Part shown: positions 1-7,960 of the stretch, piece after piece | Numbering within the stretch: the stretch's first letter is position 1 | Layout of the letters: the number at the start of each line of letters is the position of its first letter | NCBI RefSeq assembly: GCF_001758225.1 | Contig: NZ_MAST01000034.1 | Span: 186,001-250,000, forward strand | Source of the DNA: Humibacillus sp. DSM 29435 | GTDB lineage: Bacteria; Actinomycetota; Actinomycetes; Actinomycetales; Dermatophilaceae | Reading direction: 5' to 3' | Length of the DNA: 64,000 nucleotides | Notes under the pieces: model-generated | Seen by the model: the letters and a program-made list of their open reading frames with translations, nothing else | Told to the model about the DNA's origin: nothing | The model's database searches: none | Translations under genes and position numbers: made by a program

Positions 1-31
1 TCCGAGTGCGACGCCCGCGCTGAACCGCACG

Positions 32-48
32 GCCGGCCGAGAGCCGGC
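32..48. terminator. possible hairpin downstream of hutU
   Basis: GCCGGC (32-37) and GCCGGC (43-48) can pair around a 5-nt loop just past the hutU stop. There is no T-tract, so a terminator role is only possible. Nothing else is visible in the first 75 bases; the next gene on this strand, perhaps hutI, lies outside the window. Confidence 0.25.
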
Positions 49-75
49 ACCGCGGCATCCGTCTGGCCAGGGCTC

Positions 76-1731
76 TCACCCCTCCTGCATCGGCACACGC
101 ACCCCGCGCTCGTGAGCGACCCGGTCGGCGATGTCGTAGCCGGCGTCGACGTGCCGGATGACGCCCATGCCGGGGTCGTTGGTCAGCACTCGGGCGAGCT
201 TCTGCGCCGCGAGGTCGGTGCCGTCGGCGAGAGAGACCTGCCCGGCGTGCAGGCTGCGGCCGATGCCGACCCCGCCCCCGTGGTGGATCGAGACCCAGGT
301 GGCGCCCGAGCTGGTGTTGACGAGGGCGTTGAGCAGCGGCCAGTCGGCGATGGCGTCGGAGCCGTCGGCCATCGACTCGGTCTCGCGGTAGGGGCTCGCG
401 ACCGAGCCGCTGTCGAGGTGGTCACGACCGATCACGACAGGCGCCGAGAGCTCGCCCGTGCGCACCATCTCGTTGAACTTCAGGCCGGCCTTGTCGCGCT
501 CGCCGTAACCGAGCCAGCAGATGCGAGCAGGCAAGCCCTGGAAGGCGACCCGCTCTTGAGCACCCCGAATCCACTTGTGCAGACGGTCGTTGTCAGGGAA
601 CAGCTCGAGCACGGCCTTGTCGGTGGCGGCGATGTCCTTCGGGTCACCCGAGAGGGCCGCCCAGCGGAACGGGCCCTTGCCTTCACAGAACAGCGGGCGG
701 ATGTAGGCGGGCACGAACCCCGGGAACTCGAACGCTCGCCCGTAGCCGCCCTGGCGGGCCTCGTCGCGGATGGAGTTGCCGTAGTCGAACACCTCGGCGC
801 CGGCGTCCTGGAACTCGACCATGGCCTTGACCTGCTTGGCCATCGAGGCGCGGGCCCGGTCGGTGAACTCCTCGGGCTTCTTCTCGGCGAGCTCGGACCA
901 GTCGGCCAGGTCGACGCCCTCGGGCAGGTAGCTGAGCGGGTCGTGGGCCGAGGTCTGGTCGGTCACGATGTCGATCTCGACGCCGCGGCGCAGCAGCTCG
1001 GGGAAGACCTCAGCGGCGTTGCCGACGACACCCACCGACCAGCCACGGCGCTCCCGCTTGGCGGCGAGGGCCTTGTCGATCGCGTCGTCGAGGTCGTCGG
1101 CCACCTCGTCGAGGTAGCGGTGCTCGACGCGGCGGTGCAGGCGGGCCGGATCGACGTCGACGACGAGGCAGGCACCCTCGTTCATGGTGACAGCCAACGG
1201 CTGGGCCCCGCCCATCCCGCCGCAGCCCCCGGTGAGGGTGAGGGTGCCGGCCAGGGTGCCACCGAACTTCTTCTCGGCCACCGCGGCGAAGGTCTCGTAG
1301 GTGCCCTGCAGGATGCCTTGGGTGCCGATGTAGATCCATGACCCGGCCGTCATCTGGCCGTACATGGTCAGGCCCATGTGCTCGAGCCGGCGGAACTCGG
1401 GCCAGGTGGCCCAGTCGCCGACGAGGTTGCTGTTGGCGATGAGCACGCGGGGGGCCCACTCGTGCGTCTGCATGACGCCGACCGGGCGCCCCGACTGCAC
1501 GAGCATCGTCTCGTCCTGCTTCAAGGTGGTGAGCGTGCGCACCATGGCGTCGAAGCTCTTCCAGTCACGCGCCGCGCGACCGGTACCCCCGTAGACCACG
1601 AGGTCGTCGGGTCGCTCGGCGTTCTCGGGGTCGAGGTTGTTCATCAACATCCGCAGCGGGGCCTCGGTAGACCACGACTGTGCAGTCAGCGTCGTGCCCC
1701 GTGGGGCGCGAACCGGTCGTGCACCTTCCAT
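76..1731 (-). CDS. hutU: urocanate hydratase (urocanase)
   Basis: Second enzyme of histidine degradation: cytosolic, NAD+-dependent hydration of urocanate to imidazolone propionate. The 551-residue length matches the family. The signature block [18 protein letters not shown] with the conserved urocanase cysteine and glycines is present, as are the N-terminal [11 protein letters not shown] and the C-terminal [11 protein letters not shown] blocks. The ATG at 1731 is preceded on the minus strand by the purine-rich GAAGGGAACTGAC, which supports this start. It lies 93 nt downstream of hutH on the same strand, so hutH-hutU is probably one transcript. The gap holds a palindrome (1770-1795) related to repeats elsewhere in the window. 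No hutI or hutG/hutF is present within the window. Confidence 0.97.
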   Translation of the reverse strand: MEGARPVRAPRGTTLTAQSWSTEAPLRMLMNNLDPENAERPDDLVVYGGTGRAARDWKSFDAMVRTLTTLKQDETMLVQSGRPVGVMQTHEWAPRVLIANSNLVGDWATWPEFRRLEHMGLTMYGQMTAGSWIYIGTQGILQGTYETFAAVAEKKFGGTLAGTLTLTGGCGGMGGAQPLAVTMNEGACLVVDVDPARLHRRVEHRYLDEVADDLDDAIDKALAAKRERRGWSVGVVGNAAEVFPELLRRGVEIDIVTDQTSAHDPLSYLPEGVDLADWSELAEKKPEEFTDRARASMAKQVKAMVEFQDAGAEVFDYGNSIRDEARQGGYGRAFEFPGFVPAYIRPLFCEGKGPFRWAALSGDPKDIAATDKAVLELFPDNDRLHKWIRGAQERVAFQGLPARICWLGYGERDKAGLKFNEMVRTGELSAPVVIGRDHLDSGSVASPYRETESMADGSDAIADWPLLNALVNTSSGATWVSIHHGGGVGIGRSLHAGQVSLADGTDLAAQKLARVLTNDPGMGVIRHVDAGYDIADRVAHERGVRVPMQEG

Positions 1732-1769
1732 GTCAGTTCCCTTCTCGTGCGTTGCAAATCGTGAGGATG

Positions 1770-1795
1770 CCGTTCAGTCGTGGCCACTCGAACGG
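1770..1795. repeat. 26-bp imperfect palindrome between hutH and hutU
   Basis: Outer arms CCGTTC (1770-1775) and GAACGG (1790-1795) pair perfectly and enclose a central GTGGCCAC palindrome. The core TGGCCACTCGA is shared with the intergenic repeats at 11823-11938 and 16385-16420. It may be a processing or terminator-like hairpin inside the hut transcript, or a member of a dispersed repeat family. Confidence 0.5.
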
Positions 1796-1824
1796 AACAG
1801 CGTGGCGACCGTGGCCGGCGGGAG

Positions 1825-3369
1825 TCATCGCAGGGGGCCGGTGACGGTCTCGACAGCGGCGAGCGCTCGGCCCGACGCCACCAGCTCGACGGCGGCCTCG
1901 ATCTCGGGGGCGAGAAAGCGGTCGGTGCCGACCCCGTCGACCTCGCGCCGCAGCTCGGCGATGACCGCAGCGCTGGCGGCCGCAGGCTGCAGCGGTGCCC
2001 GCATCTCGATGCCCCGAGCGGCGGTCAAGAGCTCGACGGCCAGCACCCGGGTCAGTCCGTCGACCGAGCGGCGCAGCTTGCGAGCGCCCGACCACCCCAT
2101 CGAGACGTGGTCCTCCTGCATCGCCGAGCTCGGGATCGAGTCGACGGATGCGGGCACCGCCAGGCGCTTCATCTCGGAGACGATCGCCGCCTGGGTGTAC
2201 TGGGCGATCATGTGACCGCTGTCGACCCCCGGGTCGTCGGCGAGAAAGGCGTTGAGGCCGTGGTTGCGTGCCTTGTCGAGAAAGCGGTCGGTGCGACGCT
2301 CGCTCATCGACGCGAGGTCGGCGGCGACGATGGCGAGGAAGTCCAGCACGTAGGCGACCGGTGCACCGTGGAAGTTACCGTTCGACTCGACCCGGCCGTC
2401 CTTCGTGACAACGGGGTTGTCGACGGCCGAGGCCAGCTCGTACCCCGCGACCCGGGCCGCGTGCTCAACGGTGTCGCGGGCGCCGCCGGCGACCTGGGGC
2501 GCGCACCGCAGCGAGTAGGCGTCCTGCACCCGGGTGCAGCCTTCGTCGCGGTGTGAGGCCCGGATCGGGCTGCCCTTCATGACCGCCCGAATGTTGGCGG
2601 CCGAGAGGGCTTGTCCCTGCTGGGGCCTCAGCTCGTGCAGGTCGGCCGCGAACACGGCATCGGTGCCCATCAGCCCCTCGACGCTCATGGCGGCGGTGAT
2701 GTCGGCCACCTTGAGCAGCATCCGCAGGTCGGTGATCGCCAGCGCGAGCATGCCGAGCATGCCGTCGGTGCCGTTGATGAGCGCCAGCCCCTCCTTCTCG
2801 GCGAGCACGACCGGCTCGATCCCCTGGTCGCGCAGTGCGCTCGCCGCATCGGTCAGGGTGCCGTCTGCGAGCCGCACCGGGCCCTCCCCCATGACCGCGA
2901 GGGCGCAGTGCGCCAGCGGGGCGAGGTCGCCCGAGCAGCCGAGCGAGCCGTACTCGTGCACGACCGGGGTGATGCCGGCGCTGAGCACCGCCGCGTAGGC
3001 CCGGGCCGTCTCGAGGCGGATGCCGGTGCGCCCGGTGGCCAAGGTCGACAGGCGCAGCAGCATCAACGCCCGAACCACCTCTCGCTCGACCTCCGGGCCG
3101 CTTCCGGCCGCATGCGAGCGCACCAGGGATCTCTGCAGCTGGGCCCGGAGGGCGACGGGGATGTGCCGGGTGGCCAGAGCGCCGAAGCCGGTGGAGACGC
3201 CGTAGTGCGGGGCTGGGTCAGACGCGAGCGACTCGATGATGTCGCGACTTCGGGTGATCTCGGCTTCGGACTCGGGGCTGAGAACGACGGTCGCGCCGTG
3301 TCGCGCGACGGAGACGACGTCCTCGATGGACAGCGGTCCGAGCCCGACGGTGACGGTGTGTGCGGTCAT
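1825..3369 (-). CDS. hutH: histidine ammonia-lyase
   Basis: First step of histidine degradation: non-oxidative deamination of L-histidine to urocanate. The 514 residues fit the family. The MIO-cofactor loop reads GSLGCSGDLAPLAH, so the prosthetic group would form from Cys-Ser-Gly rather than the textbook Ala-Ser-Gly, a variant known from actinobacterial HutH. Further family blocks are GVSTGFGALA near the N terminus, NGTDGML, and the downstream NFHGAPVAYVLDF and QEDHVSMG. Start ATG at 3369. The only good Shine-Dalgarno-like tract upstream (AAGGGG) is buried in a hairpin at 3382-3416. The divergent IclR regulator begins at 3465 and a perfect palindrome lies between them, so IclR control is likely. 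Confidence 0.97.
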   Translation of the reverse strand: MTAHTVTVGLGPLSIEDVVSVARHGATVVLSPESEAEITRSRDIIESLASDPAPHYGVSTGFGALATRHIPVALRAQLQRSLVRSHAAGSGPEVEREVVRALMLLRLSTLATGRTGIRLETARAYAAVLSAGITPVVHEYGSLGCSGDLAPLAHCALAVMGEGPVRLADGTLTDAASALRDQGIEPVVLAEKEGLALINGTDGMLGMLALAITDLRMLLKVADITAAMSVEGLMGTDAVFAADLHELRPQQGQALSAANIRAVMKGSPIRASHRDEGCTRVQDAYSLRCAPQVAGGARDTVEHAARVAGYELASAVDNPVVTKDGRVESNGNFHGAPVAYVLDFLAIVAADLASMSERRTDRFLDKARNHGLNAFLADDPGVDSGHMIAQYTQAAIVSEMKRLAVPASVDSIPSSAMQEDHVSMGWSGARKLRRSVDGLTRVLAVELLTAARGIEMRAPLQPAAASAAVIAELRREVDGVGTDRFLAPEIEAAVELVASGRALAAVETVTGPLR

Positions 3370-3381
3370 GAACTCATCGAA

Positions 3382-3416
3382 CCCCTTCCCCGGTGGCGCG
3401 TCACCGGGGGAAGGGG
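3382..3416 (-). promoter_or_regulatory. 5'-leader hairpin of hutH
   Basis: Plus-strand CCCCTTCCCCGGTG (3382-3395) pairs with CACCGGGGGAAGGGG (3402-3416), one extra base in the second arm, around a 6-nt loop. In the hutH mRNA the purine tract GGGGAAGGGG nearest the start codon sits in this stem, so folding could hide the ribosome site. This is inferred from sequence only. Confidence 0.5.
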
Positions 3417-3423
3417 CATAGTT

Positions 3424-3439
3424 GTCTCAGATGTGAGAC
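3424..3439. promoter_or_regulatory. probable IclR-family operator (hut)
   Basis: Perfect inverted repeat GTCTCA-GATG-TGAGAC in the 95-bp divergent gap between hutH and the IclR gene. Its size and position suit an IclR dimer site that controls both directions. The assignment to this regulator is inferred from position. Confidence 0.6.
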
Positions 3440-3464
3440 GTTGGACTCGGCGGGAGGAACCAGC

Positions 3465-4244
3465 ATGTCGAACGCACCCGCGGCCGGGCAGGCCCTAGAC
3501 GTGCTCGAGCACCTCTCTCGCCACGCCGAACCCGTGCCGGCTGCCTCCATCGCCCGCGACCTCGGCCTACCCCGTTCGACGGCCTACCACCTGCTCTCGG
3601 TGCTCCAGGCCCGCGGTTACGTCACCCACTACGTCGACGAGCGTCGCTTCGGTCTCGGCCAAGCCGCTTACGAGCTGGGGTCGGCCTACCAGCGTCAAGC
3701 ACCCCTTGCGCGCCTCGCCCGGGGCACGATGCGCCGTCTGGTCGACCAGTGCGGCCGCAACGCCCACTTCGCCACCCTCGACGGGCGCGACGTCATCTAC
3801 CTCCTGGAGGAGCGCGCCCCGGGGCAGCCGATGCTCGTCACCGACGTCGGGGTGCGCCTGCCCGCACACCTGACCGCCAGCGGTCTGGCCATGCTCGCCG
3901 GCCTGCCGGCCAGCCAGGTGCGAGCCCTCTACCCCGACCGGGCCTCGTTCACCCAGCGTCACGAGCGCGGGCCGCAGTCTCTCAGCGAGCTACGCGGCGT
4001 GCTGACCCGCACCCGCGCCGACGGCTACGCCCGTGAGGACGGCACGGTGACGCCCGAGCTCTCGTCGATCGCGGTGGCCGTCACCGACCGAACCGGGCGG
4101 TCACCGGCCGCCATCGCGGTGACCTTCCGTTCGCGCGAGGACACCGACGAGCACGTCGCCGCCCTGGTGGCGCACACCAGGGCGGCTGCCCACGACGTCG
4201 CGCGACGGCTCCGGCCCAGCCCGGTGAAAAAGACCGCACCCTGA
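3465..4244 (+). CDS. IclR-family transcriptional regulator, probable hut regulator
   Basis: 259 residues from the ATG at 3465, which follows GGGAGGA by 8 nt; a longer in-frame reading upstream would run through the operator region and is unlikely. The N-terminal winged helix is recognisable (AGQALDVLEHLSRH, then VPAASIARDLGLPRSTAYHLLSVLQARGYV), followed by an IclR effector domain (AYELGSAYQ, RNAHFATLDGRDVIYLLEE, LPAHLTASGLAMLA, DGYAREDGTVTPELSSIAVAV). Divergent from hutH-hutU. IclR proteins are known hut regulators in some corynebacteria, so a role as the histidine- or urocanate-responsive switch is likely; whether it activates or represses cannot be read from sequence. Confidence 0.9.
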   Translation: MSNAPAAGQALDVLEHLSRHAEPVPAASIARDLGLPRSTAYHLLSVLQARGYVTHYVDERRFGLGQAAYELGSAYQRQAPLARLARGTMRRLVDQCGRNAHFATLDGRDVIYLLEERAPGQPMLVTDVGVRLPAHLTASGLAMLAGLPASQVRALYPDRASFTQRHERGPQSLSELRGVLTRTRADGYAREDGTVTPELSSIAVAVTDRTGRSPAAIAVTFRSREDTDEHVAALVAHTRAAAHDVARRLRPSPVKKTAP

Positions 4245-4259
4245 GTTGGGCCGTTCTTC

Positions 4260-4265
4260 TAGGGT
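4260..4265 (+). promoter_or_regulatory. -10 box of a leaderless transcript
   Basis: TAGGGT ends exactly 6 nt before the ATG at 4272, the spacing expected when transcription starts at the start codon. No Shine-Dalgarno sequence precedes the gene. Confidence 0.55.
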
Positions 4266-4271
4266 CTCTGC

Positions 4272-4994
4272 ATGGACCTTCATCTCGTCGGGGGCGGCTG
4301 GGACGACGACCTCGCGCGAACGCTCTACGGCGGGTTCGTCGAGGCGGCCGCCCGTCGTGCCGGTGGGCGGCCCCGCCTGCTGCTGGTGCTCATGGGGACC
4401 GATGACGAGTCGCTCGCCTACCACGAGAAGTTCGTCGCGACCCTGGGCCTCGTCGGCGGGCACGACCTGGTCGTGGAGCGCGTGGCCGAGGGCTCACCCT
4501 TCGACCTCACGACCCTCGCCGGTGTCGACGGGCTCTTCGTCGGCGGCGGGCCGACCCCCGAGTACCACGCGTCGCTGGCTCCGGCCTACCCGCGCATCCG
4601 TGAGCTTGTCGAAGCCGGGATGCCGTACGCAGGCTTCTCGGCCGGAGCGGCCATCGCGGCCACGCACGCCATCGTCGGGGGCTGGCGCATCGACGGGGTG
4701 CCCGTGTGTCCGGAAGACAGCAACGAAGAGCTGGAGCCGGTCACGGTGGTGCCGGGTATCGGCCTCGTCGACGGCGCCGTCGACGTGCATGCCGCCCAGT
4801 GGGGCAACCTTTCGCGTCTGGTCGCGGCCGTCGAGGCCGGCCTCGCTCCGGGAGGGTTCGCGATCGACGAGTGCACCGCCCTGGTGCCCGGTGACGCGGT
4901 AGTCGGCCGGGGTTGCGTCTGGCGCGTCGACCGGAGCGAGCCCGACCGGGCCAGCAGCGGGGTCGAGGTTCACCGGGTCAGGGCCGGTCAATAG
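4272..4994 (+). CDS. peptidase S51 family (dipeptidase E/cyanophycinase-like)
   Basis: 240 residues with the class I glutamine-amidotransferase-like fold used by S51 serine peptidases. The nucleophile elbow GFSAGAA lies near residue 121, with the expected glycine-rich strand FVGGGPTPEYH before it and DVHAAQWGNLSRL and DECTALVPGD after it. S51 enzymes cleave Asp-X dipeptides or cyanophycin; the substrate here is unknown, and no cyanophycin synthetase is in the window. The gene appears leaderless (TAGGGT, 6 nt, ATG). Its TAG stop at 4992-4994 is also the first half of the -10 box of the next gene. Confidence 0.8.
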   Translation: MDLHLVGGGWDDDLARTLYGGFVEAAARRAGGRPRLLLVLMGTDDESLAYHEKFVATLGLVGGHDLVVERVAEGSPFDLTTLAGVDGLFVGGGPTPEYHASLAPAYPRIRELVEAGMPYAGFSAGAAIAATHAIVGGWRIDGVPVCPEDSNEELEPVTVVPGIGLVDGAVDVHAAQWGNLSRLVAAVEAGLAPGGFAIDECTALVPGDAVVGRGCVWRVDRSEPDRASSGVEVHRVRAGQ

Positions 4995-4997
4995 GCT
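4992..4997 (+). promoter_or_regulatory. -10 box overlapping a stop codon
   Basis: TAGGCT is placed 6 nt before the ATG at 5004; its TAG is the stop codon of the upstream S51 peptidase gene. This fits a leaderless start. Confidence 0.5.
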
Positions 4998-5003
4998 CGT
5001 CGC

Positions 5004-5981
5004 ATGCGAGCCATCACCCTTCCGCAGTTCGGCGATGCCGACTCCCTCGTGCCGGACGACGTTCCCGCCCCCACCCCCGGCGCCGGTGAGGTGCTCATCG
5101 ACGTCGTGGCCGCGGGCGTCAACCGGGCCGACATCAACCAGCGGCAGGGCTCCTACCCCCCACCTCCCGGCGCATCCGAGCTGCTCGGGCTCGAGGTGAG
5201 CGGCCGGATCGCCGCCCTGGGCGACGGAGTGGAGGGCTGGAGCGTCGGCGACGAGGTGTGCGCGCTGCTCGACGGAGGTGGCTACGCCGCCCAGGCCGTG
5301 GCTCCTGCGAACCAGCTCCTCCCCGTGCCGACGGGCGTGCCGCTGGTCGATGCCGCGGCGCTGCCGGAGGTCGTCTGCACCGTGTGGTCGAACGTGTTCC
5401 TCGTGGCCAACATCCAGCCCGGGCAGGTGCTGCTCGTGCACGGGGGCAGCTCGGGCATCGGCACGATGGCGATCCAGCTCGCGAAGGCGGTCGGGGCCCA
5501 CGTCGCGGTGACGGCCGGCAGCCAGGAGAAGCTCGACTTCTGCCGCGAGCTCGGCGCCGACCACCTCGTCAACTACCGCGAGGAAGACTTCGTCGAGCGG
5601 GTGCGCGAGCTGACGAACGGCCATGGCGCCGACGTCATCCTCGACAACATGGGCGCCAAGTACCTCGCCCGCAACGTCGACCTGCTCGCCACGAACGGCC
5701 GGCTGGTGACGATCGGGCTGATGGGTGGCCGCAAGGGCGAGCTCGATCTCGGCACGTTGCTGGCCAAGCGGGGCGCCGTGATCGCCACCGGGCTGCGTTC
5801 CCGGCCGTCCACCGAGAAGGCCGCCATCGTGGCCGCCGTGCGCGAACACGTCTGGCCACTCATCGAGGCCGGTCAGGTGCGCCCGATCGTGCACTCACGG
5901 CATCCCCTGGAGGATGCCGCTGCCGCCCATCGCGAGATGGAGGCCTCGGGCCACATCGGCAAGATCCTGCTCACGATCTGA
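5004..5981 (+). CDS. NAD(P)H-quinone oxidoreductase, PIG3-like MDR family
   Basis: 325-residue zinc-free medium-chain dehydrogenase/reductase. The N-terminal GroES-like half has GVNRADINQRQGSYPPPP, the PIG3/QOR signature. The Rossmann half carries the nucleotide-binding VHGGSSGIGTMAIQLAK near residues 150-165, and the C terminus ends HIGKILLTI as in PIG3 proteins. No structural or catalytic zinc cysteines are present. Likely reduces quinones or small reactive carbonyls with NADPH. Its last 11 bases overlap the convergent lipoprotein gene. Confidence 0.9.
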   Translation: MRAITLPQFGDADSLVPDDVPAPTPGAGEVLIDVVAAGVNRADINQRQGSYPPPPGASELLGLEVSGRIAALGDGVEGWSVGDEVCALLDGGGYAAQAVAPANQLLPVPTGVPLVDAAALPEVVCTVWSNVFLVANIQPGQVLLVHGGSSGIGTMAIQLAKAVGAHVAVTAGSQEKLDFCRELGADHLVNYREEDFVERVRELTNGHGADVILDNMGAKYLARNVDLLATNGRLVTIGLMGGRKGELDLGTLLAKRGAVIATGLRSRPSTEKAAIVAAVREHVWPLIEAGQVRPIVHSRHPLEDAAAAHREMEASGHIGKILLTI

Positions 5982-6561
5982 CGAGCAGGGCGTAGCCACG
6001 TAGGTGCTCGTCGGCAGGTTCGACCAGCACGACTGCGGCCGCTCCCTTCAGGGCCGCCCCCAGGTCGAGGCGGTGGGGTCTACCGTCACACGACACCCCT
6101 CGCCTCGCCAGCACCTGGCTCTGGTCGGGTGCGCCGAGAACCGAGTAGGTGCTCGTAGTGACGAGCAGTGTCGCGTTGGTGACGCCGTCCACCCCCACAC
6201 ACCTGACCTCAGCGACGAGGCGAACCGGGGCGCTGGAGGCTCCGGAGTCGACCTCACTCTCGGACGCGGTGGAGTGCTGGCTCAACACCGTTCGGGCCAC
6301 CTCCTTCGGCCGGCGCGTCGGAGCCGCCAGCCGGGCGTCGTCGGGCCCTCCCACAGACGTGATGGTCGCGTCATCGGTCGCGGCAGCCGTGACCCCAACG
6401 GTGGTCATCGACGGGCTGGGGGTCGACGGCTGGATGCGGCTGGGGGCCAGAACCGTGCTCGACGCACCGGTCGTGCAGGCAGCGAGCAGTGTGGAACCGG
6501 CCGCGATGGCGGCGGCCGCGAGGCAGCTCGTCACCATGGGTGGGTGAGCCCGCGTCGTCAT
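5971..6561 (-). CDS. predicted secreted lipoprotein of unknown function
   Basis: 196 residues from the ATG at 6561. The N terminus is a lipoprotein signal (MTTRAHPPMVTSCLAAAAIA, then lipobox LLAAC), so the mature protein should be anchored outside the membrane through its cysteine. A Ser/Thr/Ala-rich linker follows, then a C-terminal domain of alternating hydrophobic strands with two cysteines (EVRCVGVDG and GVSCDG) that could form a disulphide. The start fits a leaderless promoter (TACGAT 7 nt upstream). I recognise no family. A longer in-frame reading upstream would run antisense through bpa and is not supported. Confidence 0.7.
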   Translation of the reverse strand: MTTRAHPPMVTSCLAAAAIAAGSTLLAACTTGASSTVLAPSRIQPSTPSPSMTTVGVTAAATDDATITSVGGPDDARLAAPTRRPKEVARTVLSQHSTASESEVDSGASSAPVRLVAEVRCVGVDGVTNATLLVTTSTYSVLGAPDQSQVLARRGVSCDGRPHRLDLGAALKGAAAVVLVEPADEHLRGYALLVRS

Positions 6562-6568
6562 TCTGGCG

Positions 6569-6574
6569 ATCGTA
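6569..6574 (-). promoter_or_regulatory. -10 box of the lipoprotein gene
   Basis: On the minus strand TACGAT lies 7 nt before the ATG at 6561, giving a probable leaderless transcript. CAGGAT (6628-6633) stands 7 nt before the divergent bpa ATG at 6641 in the same arrangement. Confidence 0.45.
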
Positions 6575-6640
6575 GTGACGTCTTTCGTCGCCGGGTGGGC
6601 AGAGCACCGGGGCCCGCGACCGTGAGGCAGGATGGAACGC

Positions 6641-7261
6641 ATGACCCCGGACGCGAACCAGCCAGCCGAAGACCGTCGCATCGTCGTCGTCACCCAGGAC
6701 GGCATGGGGGTCGCCGACCCGGCGGACAACGACCCCGGTTCGAGCGACACCGAGTCTGACCACGAGAGCGGGCGCGAACGGGGCAGACGCGAGCAGACCA
6801 ACCCGGCCGACCTCGTCGAGGAGCCGGCGAAGGTCATGCGTATCGGGTCGATGATCAAGCAGCTGCTCGAGGAGGTGCGGAACGCCCCGCTCGACGAGGC
6901 CGGGCGACGTCGTCTCGCCGACATCCACCACCGTTCGCTCGAGGAGCTCAAGGACGGGCTGGCTCCCGAGCTGGTGCACGAGCTCGACCGCATCGCCCTC
7001 CCGTTCAGTGACGCCTCCCCCAGTGACGCCGAGCTGCGCATTGCTCACGCCCAGCTCGTCGGCTGGCTCGAGGGCCTCTTCCACGGCATCCAGACCGCTC
7101 TCGTTGCCCAGCAGATGGCGGCTCAGCAGCAGCTTCAGCAGATGCGGGCTCTGCCACCCGGGCGCACTCCCGAGGGCGCGTCGTACGGCATCCCGCCGGG
7201 CCTGCATCCTGACGGCGGACCCATGCCGGGTGAGAGCGGCCCGACCGGTCAGTACCTCTGA
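6641..7261 (+). CDS. bpa: bacterial proteasome activator (Bpa/PafE, DUF2587)
   Basis: 206 residues from the ATG at 6641; another ATG three codons earlier is possible. The acidic, disordered N terminus is followed by the conserved helical core (KVMRIGSMIKQLLEEVRNAP, then RLADIHHRSLEELKDGLAPEL and a third helix AELRIAHAQLVGWLEGLFHG), a Gln/Met-rich helix and a Pro/Gly tail ending GQYL. In Mycobacterium tuberculosis the C-terminal GQYL of Bpa docks into the 20S proteasome alpha ring and opens the gate without ATP. The organism therefore very probably has a 20S proteasome. Divergent from the lipoprotein gene; convergent with the phosphatase gene 9 bp away. Confidence 0.95.
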   Translation: MTPDANQPAEDRRIVVVTQDGMGVADPADNDPGSSDTESDHESGRERGRREQTNPADLVEEPAKVMRIGSMIKQLLEEVRNAPLDEAGRRRLADIHHRSLEELKDGLAPELVHELDRIALPFSDASPSDAELRIAHAQLVGWLEGLFHGIQTALVAQQMAAQQQLQQMRALPPGRTPEGASYGIPPGLHPDGGPMPGESGPTGQYL

Positions 7262-7270
7262 GCGACCGGT

Positions 7271-7954
7271 TCACAGCCACGAGGACCGTTCGCGATCGGA
7301 TGGGGCGACCGCCGCGTTCCACTGCCGGAACGGGGTCTCCAGCCGGTAGCGGAAGTCGGGCTGGCGCAACAGCACGACCGGCTGGGCGTTGTTCGGGTTC
7401 TCCAGCGACTCGAAGTACTCGACACTCCAGTGGAACCAGCGCATGCAGAACAGCCGCATCGTCAGGCCGTGGGTGACGATCACGACGTTGCGCGCGCTCC
7501 GGGAGGTCTCGAAGATGCGGAACAGCGACTCGAGGAAGCTCGAGACCCGGTCGTAGACGTCGGAGCCAGACTCACCGTGCGTGAACCGGTAGTAGAAGTG
7601 CCCGTAGCGGTCGCGCTGCGCCTTCTGCACGGCGATGTCGGCCGGGTCCTGGAAGTTGGCCCAGTCCTGCTCGCGCAGGCGAGGCTCGACCCGCACGTCA
7701 TCCGCAGAGATCGACAGGTCGAGCGCCTCGAGGGTCTGGCGCGCCCGTAGGTACGGCGAGCAGTGCACGTCGACGCTCTCGTCGGCGACGATCGACCGGA
7801 GCCGCGCGCCGGTGGCCGCGGCTTGTTCGAATCCCTTGGTGGTCAGGGCGATTCGGTGATCAGGCACGCGTTCGTAGAGGGAGTCGTCGACGTTTCCCTG
7901 CGACTCCCCGTGGCGCACGAGGATGATCCGATGGGGTCGGTGCTCCAGCGCCAC
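7271..7954 (-). CDS. histidine phosphatase family protein (phosphoglycerate mutase-like)
   Basis: 227 residues. ILVRHGESQGN places the phosphohistidine of the RHG motif at His15; HCSPYLRARQT supplies the conserved arginine, and VTHGLTMRLF near the C terminus the second histidine. The family includes phosphoglycerate mutases and broad phosphatases; the substrate cannot be read from sequence. The GTG start at 7954 lies 6 nt downstream of the acyl-CoA synthetase stop, so the two are probably co-transcribed and translationally coupled. Confidence 0.88.
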   Translation of the reverse strand: MALEHRPHRIILVRHGESQGNVDDSLYERVPDHRIALTTKGFEQAAATGARLRSIVADESVDVHCSPYLRARQTLEALDLSISADDVRVEPRLREQDWANFQDPADIAVQKAQRDRYGHFYYRFTHGESGSDVYDRVSSFLESLFRIFETSRSARNVVIVTHGLTMRLFCMRWFHWSVEYFESLENPNNAQPVVLLRQPDFRYRLETPFRQWNAAVAPSDRERSSWL

Positions 7955-7960
7955 GCCCGG

